Below are positions 1-5,985 of a stretch of DNA of 7,354 bases, piece after piece. This DNA is from Planctomycetota bacterium (GTDB taxonomy: Bacteria > Planctomycetota > Planctomycetia > Planctomycetales > Planctomycetaceae), in contig JAADHY010000701.1 of the NCBI GenBank assembly GCA_013151585.1, positions 1-7,354 on the forward strand. The letters are read 5' to 3'. Under the pieces are notes generated by a model. That model saw only the letters and a program-made list of their open reading frames with translations, was not told the DNA's origin and did not search any database. Position 1 is the stretch's first letter; each line of letters opens with the position of its first letter. The position numbers were made by a program, and so were the translations under genes.

Positions 1-359
1 TCGTTGTACATTCGATTCAACCGAACTAACGAATCGCGCCGATCCGACCGAATGAACGAGAGGCATCAATCTCCGCGTGCCGGCAGCATCGACAGCGCTC
101 GTCGACTTCAAAACCCGCAACGGTCTGTCGCCTTCTCGCTGCCCCTCGGCCCCAACCAAACGGGGCGCTCTGTTCTGGTCCTGCTTCCTGGCCGACGTGC
201 CCGCGTCGGCAGCAGACACAGGCTGCGTGGTTCGCGACGCCCAGAAAGGCCACACCTTGCTGGGAGCCGTCGTCCAACTCCACTACCATGGACAGTCCCA
301 AGTTGTTTCGAAAACCTGCGCACCACGCGCACATGTTGATGCATGACGACTCTCTCGCC
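1..359. other. No convincing gene; upstream region of the FAD dehydrogenase
   Basis: Several open frames cross this stretch on both strands. Their translations are Arg/Pro/Ser-rich, overlap each other, match no family I recognise and lack ribosome binding sites, so I treat them as GC-rich shadow frames. The left edge holds an imperfect 13-bp direct repeat, ACCGAACTAACGA (20-32) and ACCGAATGAACGA (47-59), differing at two bases. It also holds a short inverted repeat, CGATTC (13-18) with GAATCG (31-36). No clear sigma-70 promoter was seen. The region probably holds the promoter and leader of the downstream gene. A gene ending just left of the window cannot be ruled out. Confidence 0.5.
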
Positions 360-1964
360 ATGACTCTTCGACTTGCCAATTTGCGTCGGCCCGTAGAAGA
401 ACCGGAAGGAGAATTGCCGCAGGCGATCGTTGATCGGCTGGGGATTACTCCGCAGGACTTGCTGCGCTGGCGGATTCTTCGCAAGAGCCTAGACGCTCGA
501 GCTCGCAACCGGCTGGAGTTTGTTTACACGGTGGCCGTCGAAGTGGCTCCGGAAACTGCCGCCCGGCTGCTGGCACGCGGCGATCGAGACGTGTCGTCAT
601 ATGAAGCTCCGCCGTTCGAGGACCCGGAGCCCGGGCGGGAGCCCCTGTCGGATCCGCCGGTTGTGGTCGGCACCGGCCCAGCCGGATTGCTCGCCGGTTA
701 TTATCTTGCAGTCCGCGGTTACCGACCATTGTTGATCGAGCGAGGGCAGCCGGTCAAAGATCGGGTTCCGGCGATCCGGCTTTTCGACGCCGGCGGCCCG
801 CTGGACGAAGAGAACAATTACCTGTTTGGCGAAGGCGGCGCCGGCACCTTCAGTGACGGCAAACTGACTTGTCGACAGAGCGGTCCGGACGTGACCTGGG
901 TGCTGGAGCGGTTCGTCGAATGCGGCGGCCGGCCGGCCCTCGTGTACGAACACCGTCCGCACTTGGGCAGCAACCGGCTGCCACTGATCGTTCGAAATTT
1001 TCGCCGGAAAATCGAAGAGGCCGGAGGCGACTACCGCTTCGGCTGCCGGCTGGAGGAATTGGACATCCAATCGGGACGCTTGCGTGGTGTGTTCACATCG
1101 AGCGGTTACATCCGCACGACGCAGGTCGTTTTGGCCATTGGTCACAGCGCCCGCGACACCTATCGCATGCTGCTGGCCGCCGGCCTGCCGCTGTCGCAGA
1201 AAGCGTTCCAGCTTGGCCTGCGGATCGAGCAACCTCAAGACCAGATCAACCGCCACAAGTACGGTCGACCGGAGTATCAGGAACTGCTCGGCGCGGCCGA
1301 CTACTCGCTGGTCGCCCGCGGACAACGCAGTCTCTACACTTTTTGTATGTGTGCCGGAGGCACGATCATCCCCAGCGTTTCCGAACCCGGCGGGTTTTGC
1401 ACGAACGGGATGAGCACGTCGCGCCACGATACGGGCTTCGCCAACAGCGGACTGGTCGTGACATTGGAACCCTCGGAATTCGGCGGCGATCATCCGCTGG
1501 CGGGCGTCGAGTTACAGCGTCGGTACGAAGCGATCGCCTACGAGATCGGCCGCCGCGATTATTTGTGTCCGATCCAACCTGCCGAGGATTTCTTACGACA
1601 GCGGCCTCCGGATCCGCGGGCAACCTACGACTGCTCCTACCGCCGCGGTGTGGTGCCGGCCGAGTTGGATGCCGTCCTGCCGCCGGTGATCATCGACGCG
1701 ATTCGAAAAGGACTGCCGATCCTCGATCGCAAGTGGCGAGGCGACTTTCTCAGAAACGCGATGCTAGTCGGTCCGGAAATGCGCGGCAGCTCGCCCGTGC
1801 GGATTGATCGGGATCGGGCGACGCTGCAGTCACCAGCCTGTCGAGGCTTGTATCCGGTCGGCGAAGGAGCAGGTTACGCCGGCGGAATCGTCAGCGCCGC
1901 CGTCGACGGCCTTCGAGCCGCCAAGCACATCGTCCGCCAATTCGCTCCCCTGGCGCCGCCATGA
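360..1964 (+). CDS. FAD-dependent dehydrogenase, COG2509 family (NAD(P)/FAD-dependent oxidoreductase)
   Basis: A predicted cytoplasmic flavoprotein of 534 residues, a usual size for COG2509, whose substrate is not established. Residues 1-90 form the family's N-terminal domain (MTLRLANLRRP... with RRxxDAR-like RKSLDARARN). A Rossmann dinucleotide site follows at 101-109 (VVVGTGPAG), with the acidic end of beta-2 at LLIERG. Further signatures are GEGGAGTFSDGKL (157-169), HLGSNRL (201-207), an ATG-like VLAIGHSARD (257-266), FCMCAGG with two cysteines (about 328-334), and the C-terminal FAD-contacting GLYPVGEGAGYAGG (496-509). The open frame extends in-frame to an ATG at 288, with further ATGs at 333 and 339. 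I chose 360 because family members begin close to the R-L-x-N motif and the extra 24 residues look unlike protein. No Shine-Dalgarno is visible at any of these starts. It converges on the next gene with a 31-bp gap and has no operon partner in view. Confidence 0.9.
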   Translation: MTLRLANLRRPVEEPEGELPQAIVDRLGITPQDLLRWRILRKSLDARARNRLEFVYTVAVEVAPETAARLLARGDRDVSSYEAPPFEDPEPGREPLSDPPVVVGTGPAGLLAGYYLAVRGYRPLLIERGQPVKDRVPAIRLFDAGGPLDEENNYLFGEGGAGTFSDGKLTCRQSGPDVTWVLERFVECGGRPALVYEHRPHLGSNRLPLIVRNFRRKIEEAGGDYRFGCRLEELDIQSGRLRGVFTSSGYIRTTQVVLAIGHSARDTYRMLLAAGLPLSQKAFQLGLRIEQPQDQINRHKYGRPEYQELLGAADYSLVARGQRSLYTFCMCAGGTIIPSVSEPGGFCTNGMSTSRHDTGFANSGLVVTLEPSEFGGDHPLAGVELQRRYEAIAYEIGRRDYLCPIQPAEDFLRQRPPDPRATYDCSYRRGVVPAELDAVLPPVIIDAIRKGLPILDRKWRGDFLRNAMLVGPEMRGSSPVRIDRDRATLQSPACRGLYPVGEGAGYAGGIVSAAVDGLRAAKHIVRQFAPLAPP

Positions 1965-1995
1965 AAGACGAGATGGATCGCATCCTGTCCGGTGC

Positions 1996-3099
1996 TTAGT
2001 GGGTGGATCGGCGCTGCGTCCGGCCTAGGATCCATCGCGTTCGATAAAGGCGCGGTCGGCCTTTTTCCCCGATTTGGACCGTGTAAGTACCGCCGTCTTG
2101 GGCGACGGAAACCTTGATGAAGACGCCGCGGCATCTCTCAGTCGGTTCCTTATTCGCGATGAGCTCAGGCGCCGCCTGCTCGTCGTCCGGTAGATTGATG
2201 TTGCGATGCAACTGATAAAGGGCCTGCAGCGACTTGGCTTGACGAAGGGTCCGGATCACGTCGGGGTGCCCGCCCTTGGTCGGACCGTTACACATGATGG
2301 CGACCCGCGGATCGACGGCCCAAACCAACACCGGGTTATTGCTCAACGGCAAGCCGTGATGCGTGACCATGAAAAGGTCGACCTGCCCCAGCGGGTTGTT
2401 CGGTGTGACCAGCTTAGCTTCGATGTTCCAAGTCAAATCCGCGCAGTGCAAGAATTTGAATCGGCCGACCGTCAACAAGAAGCACAAGCTATCGGCGTTG
2501 TCGCTCTTGTCTTCCGGCTTCGGTCGGTGTAAGTGAGCAAACGGATTGGGTGGGCCTTGGTTCGGGATCACCTCCCGGCTGCCGGCGATGAACCACATCT
2601 TCAGCGGCGGTGAGCCGGATCGCAGCGGCAGTACATCTCCCGCCTTCAGCCGCCGCGACTGGTTTCGCGTCACCGCCCGGTAATCGGCGATCTGCTGCCG
2701 GAACCGTTTATTCTTGGGGAGCGGGTCAGGGATTCCGCGATCCCAAAAATGGTCGATGCGCACGCAAGCCGCGACGGCCGGCAAGTTGACGAAATGATCC
2801 AAATGCCAGTGAGTGGCAACGGAGTGGTCGATATGGTCCAGCTTCGCCACATCTTTGACAACGTGGAGAATTCGATCGCGATCACGATGGCCCGCCCCGG
2901 GATAGCCGGAATCCACCAAAACAGATTCGCCGAGCGGAGTCACGATCAGAAGGCTCCCGCCCCCCTCGGAATCGATGAAATACAGATCGAGCCGTCCGTC
3001 TGCTCGGCCTGCAAAAGCGACGGAATCTGCGACCGGTGCCGACAAGAACAAAAGCGCGAAAGCTGTCGCAATCCCTGGATGGAAATTGATTTGTCGCAT
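1996..3099 (-). CDS. Exported metallo-beta-lactamase-fold hydrolase, similar to the ComEC C-terminal domain
   Basis: A predicted metal-dependent hydrolase of 367 residues. It starts with a signal peptide: hydrophobic core at about 9-24 (GIATAFALLFLSAPVA) and likely cleavage after A30 (VAFA|GR), so it should act outside the cytoplasm. The MBL fold is shown by VDSGYPG (D63), the metal-binding HWHLDH (H97, H99, D101, H102), HCADLT (D221) and THHG (H247-H248). The spacing and the DLT/HHG pair resemble the hydrolase domain of the DNA-uptake protein ComEC more than lactamases or glyoxalase II. There is no competence membrane domain, so this is a stand-alone version. Its substrate is unknown; nucleic acid or a phosphoester is only an analogy. 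A longer frame opens at 3174, but the ATG at 3099 begins the signal peptide and has an AAGGGGA site 6 nt upstream. It lies downstream of the AI-2E gene on the same strand. Confidence 0.85.
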   Translation of the reverse strand: MRQINFHPGIATAFALLFLSAPVADSVAFAGRADGRLDLYFIDSEGGGSLLIVTPLGESVLVDSGYPGAGHRDRDRILHVVKDVAKLDHIDHSVATHWHLDHFVNLPAVAACVRIDHFWDRGIPDPLPKNKRFRQQIADYRAVTRNQSRRLKAGDVLPLRSGSPPLKMWFIAGSREVIPNQGPPNPFAHLHRPKPEDKSDNADSLCFLLTVGRFKFLHCADLTWNIEAKLVTPNNPLGQVDLFMVTHHGLPLSNNPVLVWAVDPRVAIMCNGPTKGGHPDVIRTLRQAKSLQALYQLHRNINLPDDEQAAPELIANKEPTERCRGVFIKVSVAQDGGTYTVQIGEKGRPRLYRTRWILGRTQRRSTH

Positions 3100-3105
3100 C
3101 GACGG

Positions 3106-3112
3106 TCCCCTT
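3106..3112 (-). promoter_or_regulatory. Shine-Dalgarno site of the MBL-fold gene
   Basis: Read on the minus strand the sequence is AAGGGGA, 6 nt before the ATG at 3099. It decides the start: choosing it removes 25 Arg-rich N-terminal residues and leaves a clean signal peptide. It is the strongest ribosome binding site in the window. Confidence 0.75.
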
Positions 3113-3224
3113 TCTTCAACGCGTGCTGTCGGCAATCTTGTCAGTGGTCGTCTGCGGCAGAGGACAGCAAGCAACAGACGTTGCGCCGTGTCCGTTTTGG
3201 TTGTAAGTCCTCGTCATCAAAACC

Positions 3225-4760
3225 TCAAGCAGACGGGCGAGATTCGGACGAATCGGCTTCTGAGCGGTCCTTCGACGGCTCGTTCGAATCGCTGGGTTGG
3301 CCGTGTTGGCTGGCCGCGTCTGCGCGACCATGCGAGTTTGAGTCGCCAGAAGCGGTCCGGTTCGACGACTCGGTCGATTCGGTCTCCTCGGGTGCGTGCT
3401 TCTCGGCAGACGACCCAGACGAGAGGGCATCCCCGCCGCCCGGCGCGGACGTCGGAGTGGCGGCATCGCGGTGGTCCGTTTTCTGGTCCAGGGGCTTTCG
3501 GTGTTTTGATCGAGCCGAGCGGCCGCGAAGCCTGCGGCGAGTCGACCTCGAGGGCCCTTCGACCTCATCCGGCCCCCCGACAATAAAAAACCGTTCCCGC
3601 GAGAACTCCTTCAGCTCCTCGTTAAAGATCTTGACCAACGCGTGCAGGCAGCACGCGACGATCGGTCCGATAAACACGCCCCAAATGCCCAAGACCCGCA
3701 GGCCGCCCAACACACTGACAAAGGCCAGCAGGGGATGCAGCTTGGCATCACTTTGGAGCATATAGACGCGGATCACATTGTCCATGGTGCCGACGACTCC
3801 CACGCCGACGATCCCCACCGTCACTGCGGCCCCCCAGTGGCCGCCCCACAGCAACCACGCCGCGGCCGGGCCCCATACCAATCCGGTTCCTGCAAGCGGA
3901 ATCAAGGCGGCCAGCGTCGCTGCCAGCCAGTAGATGAAAAAGTGACACAAAACGGGCTCGCCCACAGCCCGCCCGGTGAGAAACAGCAGCAGAGATGTCA
4001 CCGCTCCTTGCGTAATGGCCGCCAGAAAAGTGGCCATCACGACGGCCCGCACTGCCTTTTCGAACTCCCGTAACAGTTCCCGCTGGTACTCAATATGAAC
4101 CGGGATCATCGACTCGGCCGCTTCGATCAGCGCCGGCCCGTCTGCCAGAAAGTAGTACAGAGCGATCACGAAAATGGCCAAAGCGACCACCTGCGAAAGA
4201 ATCGCTCCCGCCAGGCTGACGGTCTTGCCCACAGTTTGACCGGCCAGACCGATCAACGCCTGAGCCGTCGATTTTACCTGTGCCTGCAGGTCTTTCTGCA
4301 TCTGCGTCAGGTAACGTTCAAACAAGGCCCGCTGTTGGGCCTTCCGCTCCTCCGGATCGGTCACCTTTGAGTCGACCGGCAAGTGTCGCCGCACTCGTTC
4401 GAACAGCGCATCGCGATCCAACTGCTGACGGATATTCGCGACCAATCGGTCCAGTCGACCAGTATCCAGAGCGTCTCGGGTGAGGGTGTAAACTTGCAGC
4501 GTCCCGATGAAAATCGCAATGGCGATCGGAATCAGAATCCCCAATAGCAGCGACGCCGTGGTCAACCCGGCCGCCACCCGCACATGGCCTCCCGTCCGAG
4601 ACACGAAGTAACGAAACAACGGTTGACAGATCAATGCGACAATCGCCGCAAGAAACAGCGGCAGCAGAAAGGGCGCCACCACTTGGAAAAAGGTGATACC
4701 CAAGATGATGATCAACGTGACCAGAACGGTCAAAGAAACAACTCGTGGTACCGGCGACAT
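3225..4760 (-). CDS. AI-2E family transporter (PerM/TqsA/YdiK-like) with long hydrophilic C-terminal tail
   Basis: An inner-membrane protein of 511 residues. The family includes E. coli TqsA, linked to autoinducer-2 export, and cation or small-solute exporters; the substrate here cannot be read from sequence. Hydrophobic segments lie at about 8-25, 28-46 and 62-88, followed by a soluble charged loop (about 90-165), then about 178-205 ending in YYFLADGP, and further segments at about 238-262, 270-325 and 350-385. The diagnostic end is HPLLAFVSVLGGLR (352-365), then WGVFIGPIVA. The ALIPLAGTGLVWGPAA stretch is also typical. Most family members end shortly after the last helix. Here about 118 residues follow: first a basic patch (RSTRRRLRGRSARSKHRK), then a Ser/Glu/Asp-rich, probably disordered tail. 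The start at 4760 has GGTGAGG 8 nt upstream. The neighbouring MBL gene is 125 bp downstream and may or may not be co-transcribed. Confidence 0.9.
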   Translation of the reverse strand: MSPVPRVVSLTVLVTLIIILGITFFQVVAPFLLPLFLAAIVALICQPLFRYFVSRTGGHVRVAAGLTTASLLLGILIPIAIAIFIGTLQVYTLTRDALDTGRLDRLVANIRQQLDRDALFERVRRHLPVDSKVTDPEERKAQQRALFERYLTQMQKDLQAQVKSTAQALIGLAGQTVGKTVSLAGAILSQVVALAIFVIALYYFLADGPALIEAAESMIPVHIEYQRELLREFEKAVRAVVMATFLAAITQGAVTSLLLFLTGRAVGEPVLCHFFIYWLAATLAALIPLAGTGLVWGPAAAWLLWGGHWGAAVTVGIVGVGVVGTMDNVIRVYMLQSDAKLHPLLAFVSVLGGLRVLGIWGVFIGPIVACCLHALVKIFNEELKEFSRERFFIVGGPDEVEGPSRSTRRRLRGRSARSKHRKPLDQKTDHRDAATPTSAPGGGDALSSGSSAEKHAPEETESTESSNRTASGDSNSHGRADAASQHGQPSDSNEPSKDRSEADSSESRPSA

Positions 4761-4768
4761 GGTGGAAG

Positions 4769-4775
4769 CCTCACC
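4769..4775 (-). promoter_or_regulatory. Shine-Dalgarno site of the AI-2E family gene
   Basis: Minus-strand GGTGAGG, 8 nt before the ATG at 4760. It supports the chosen start, which also places the first hydrophobic helix at the expected distance from the N-terminus. Confidence 0.6.
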
Positions 4776-4993
4776 AAAAGCGTGGAATTGAAATCCTTCA
4801 TCCGTTAAAGTGATGGTTGCGCGAGGCCTTTTCGCATGACCCTCTGCTGAAGTCTCCGGCGGATCACTTTGTTTGCGCCGCTTTTGCGGTTTTCCGCCGC
4901 TGCCAGAGGGACTCGCTTCGGCGCTGCGTCGAGAAACGGCCGCGCGGGGAGCCGGCTTGTTGCAACGGTTGACCCCAGTCGCGAGAACCTCCG

Positions 4994-5009
4994 CCGAAGA
5001 ATCCTTCGG
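4994..5009 (+). promoter_or_regulatory. Perfect hairpin in the leader of the ACT-domain gene
   Basis: CCGAAG-AATC-CTTCGG is a perfect 6-bp stem with a 4-nt loop. It ends 10 nt before the ATG at 5020 and 1 nt before the alternative ATG at 5011. In the mRNA it would sit where the ribosome lands, and its 3' arm runs into GGAATGGG, the only purine-rich stretch before the start. A role in translation control is inference; a 6-bp stem can arise by chance in GC-rich DNA. Confidence 0.35.
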
Positions 5010-5019
5010 AATGGGTCGG

Positions 5020-5646
5020 ATGCCAAAACGTTACATTATCACACTGACCGCAGCGAATCGAGTCGGCGTGCTGGCGGCTGTGGGAACTGCGCTGGATGAG
5101 TTAGGCGCGAACATTCACGAGCTCAGCCAGACGGTGATGCAGAAATTCTTCAGCATCATCCTGGCAGCGGACTTTCCGGAAAACCGTGAACCTCAAGTCA
5201 TTCTGGACCATCTTCGCGACGCCTGCCGACCTTTCGGCGGTGAGGTGTGTTTGAAAGACCCCGACGCGGAGGAACTGCGCGAAGACCGGGAAGGCGACTA
5301 TCGAACTTATTACTTGACCGTGGAAGGAAAAGACCGCCCCGGAGTGATGCGACGCATTTCGAGCCGGCTGGCGGAGCGACAGATCGACATCGTCGATCTT
5401 TATGGTTTGCGCGACGACGATTCGCAAACCTTCCATGCTGCGATGGGCTTGGCGGTACCCGCTGCTGTGGAAATCGCGCCGCTGCAGAAAGACCTGAAGC
5501 AGTTGGGGGATTCGTTGGGACTCGCCATCCGACTTTATAATGAACAGGAAGCCCTTTCGCTGCAGGAGCCACGGCTGCTCCGGTTGCAGTCGGTCGCGAT
5601 CCGCAAGCAGCTCACCTGCTCGGAAAACGACGATCTTGGTTCCTGA
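5020..5646 (+). CDS. Tandem ACT-domain protein, GcvR/UPF0237-like
   Basis: A small cytoplasmic protein of 208 residues built of two ACT domains, folds that usually bind amino acids and control enzymes or regulators. ACT1 spans about 4-79: YIITLTAANRVGVLAAVG with the ligand-loop glycine, then ANIHELSQTVMQKFFSIIL, closely resembling the ISQTxMQxxF pattern of UPF0237/GcvR. ACT2 spans about 96-174: YYLTVEGKDRPGVMRRIS, then QIDIVDLYG. A linker rich in Glu/Asp (80-94) joins them, and about 30 residues follow ACT2. There is no DNA-binding or catalytic domain, so it would act through a partner, as E. coli GcvR does on GcvA; the partner here is not in view. The frame is open back to 4873, but the domain begins right at MPKRYIITL, so I chose 5020; the ATG at 5011 (three residues longer) is nearly as good. 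No strong Shine-Dalgarno is seen at either. Confidence 0.85.
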   Translation: MPKRYIITLTAANRVGVLAAVGTALDELGANIHELSQTVMQKFFSIILAADFPENREPQVILDHLRDACRPFGGEVCLKDPDAEELREDREGDYRTYYLTVEGKDRPGVMRRISSRLAERQIDIVDLYGLRDDDSQTFHAAMGLAVPAAVEIAPLQKDLKQLGDSLGLAIRLYNEQEALSLQEPRLLRLQSVAIRKQLTCSENDDLGS

Positions 5647-5721
5647 GCGCGCGCTGCTGTCCCAAGACATCCCGCGCCCAAATCTGCAAACTTTCCAGCG
5701 TGACCCGCCCACCGCGAACCT

Positions 5722-5756
5722 GGCCGATTCAACTCGGCCGCATCAGGGGCGGCCCC
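5722..5756 (+). terminator. Two tandem GC-rich hairpins, possible terminator of the ACT gene
   Basis: GGCCGA-TTCAAC-TCGGCC (5722-5739) is a perfect 6-bp stem with a 6-nt loop. Seven bases later comes GGGG-CGG-CCCC (5746-5756), a 4-bp stem with a 3-nt loop. They start about 75 nt after the ACT stop codon. No run of T follows either, so this is not a classical intrinsic terminator. It is a weak call. Confidence 0.25.
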
Positions 5757-5973
5757 AGCCTGACACTCTCACGGATCGTAAGCGTTCCCATACTTACCAT
5801 GCAGCTCAACTGCCCTGGCCGCCGCTGGCAACCTCGGCGAGGTAGCGTCCCGGCCGGTCCTGTTCCCCTCGGCCGCTCGGAACGAGCCTTGGCAGCTCGC
5901 GCGCAAGTCGCCATCATTCCCAGTGCGGCGGTGATCCGTTTCCGGAGCTCATCGTTCCTTACCCGACGTGTGC

Positions 5974-5977
5974 GGAG
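5974..5977 (+). promoter_or_regulatory. Shine-Dalgarno site of the cysteine desulfurase
   Basis: GGAG lies 8 nt before the ATG at 5986. The frame is also open to a GTG at 5968, but that start would put the GGAG inside the coding region, so 5986 is preferred. Confidence 0.65.
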
Positions 5978-5985
5978 TAACGATC

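Larger units (their letters stand above)
4761..5019. other. Divergent intergenic region between the AI-2E and ACT-domain genes
   Basis: This 259-bp stretch must hold the leaders of both divergent genes and probably their promoters. A TTGACC (4969-4974, plus strand) resembles a -35 box, but no matching -10 box lies 16-18 bp downstream, so I do not call a promoter. An open minus-strand frame (4805-5026) and an in-frame upstream extension of the ACT gene (from 4873) cross it. Both give low-complexity Arg/Ala-rich translations without family resemblance, and I rejected them. Confidence 0.5.
5647..5985. other. Intergenic region between the ACT gene and the cysteine desulfurase
   Basis: A 339-bp stretch without a supported gene. 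Open frames that cross it are extensions or shadows with Arg/Pro-rich translations and no recognisable family. It contains two small tandem hairpins (5722-5756) and the Shine-Dalgarno of the next gene. It should also hold the promoter of the desulfurase, but I see no convincing -35/-10 pair. Confidence 0.5.

Noticed and set aside
288..359. N-terminal extension of the FAD dehydrogenase from the ATG at 288
   Set aside because: The family begins at the R-L-x-N motif near the ATG at 360. The extra 24 residues are His-rich, unlike the family, and no Shine-Dalgarno supports 288.
26..508. Minus-strand open frame of 160 residues at the left edge
   Set aside because: It overlaps the N-terminal coding region of the FAD dehydrogenase. 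Its translation is Arg/Ser/Cys-rich without recognisable motifs.
597..1493. Minus-strand open frame of 298 residues
   Set aside because: It lies wholly antisense to the FAD dehydrogenase, which has all family motifs. This is a typical GC-rich shadow frame.
869..1807. Plus-strand open frame of 312 residues
   Set aside because: It is another frame inside the FAD dehydrogenase gene, with an Arg/Pro-rich translation and no motifs.
1972..2036. 8-bp inverted repeat GATGGATC / GATCCATC spanning the convergent gene ends, considered as a shared terminator
   Set aside because: The loop is 49 nt, there is no T run, and one arm lies inside the coding end of the MBL gene. Chance is likelier.
3100..3174. 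25-residue N-terminal extension of the MBL protein
   Set aside because: It would bury the signal peptide behind Arg-rich sequence, and the strong AAGGGGA lies directly before the ATG at 3099.
2749..3765. Plus-strand open frame of 338 residues
   Set aside because: It is antisense to both the MBL signal-peptide region and the AI-2E tail. Its Ser/Asp-rich look is the mirror of the tail's composition.
4805..5026. Minus-strand small ORF of 73 residues between the divergent genes
   Set aside because: It has an Arg/Ala-rich translation, no family resemblance, and overlaps the start of the ACT gene.
5101..5712. Minus-strand open frame of 203 residues
   Set aside because: It is antisense to the ACT-domain gene and lacks motifs.
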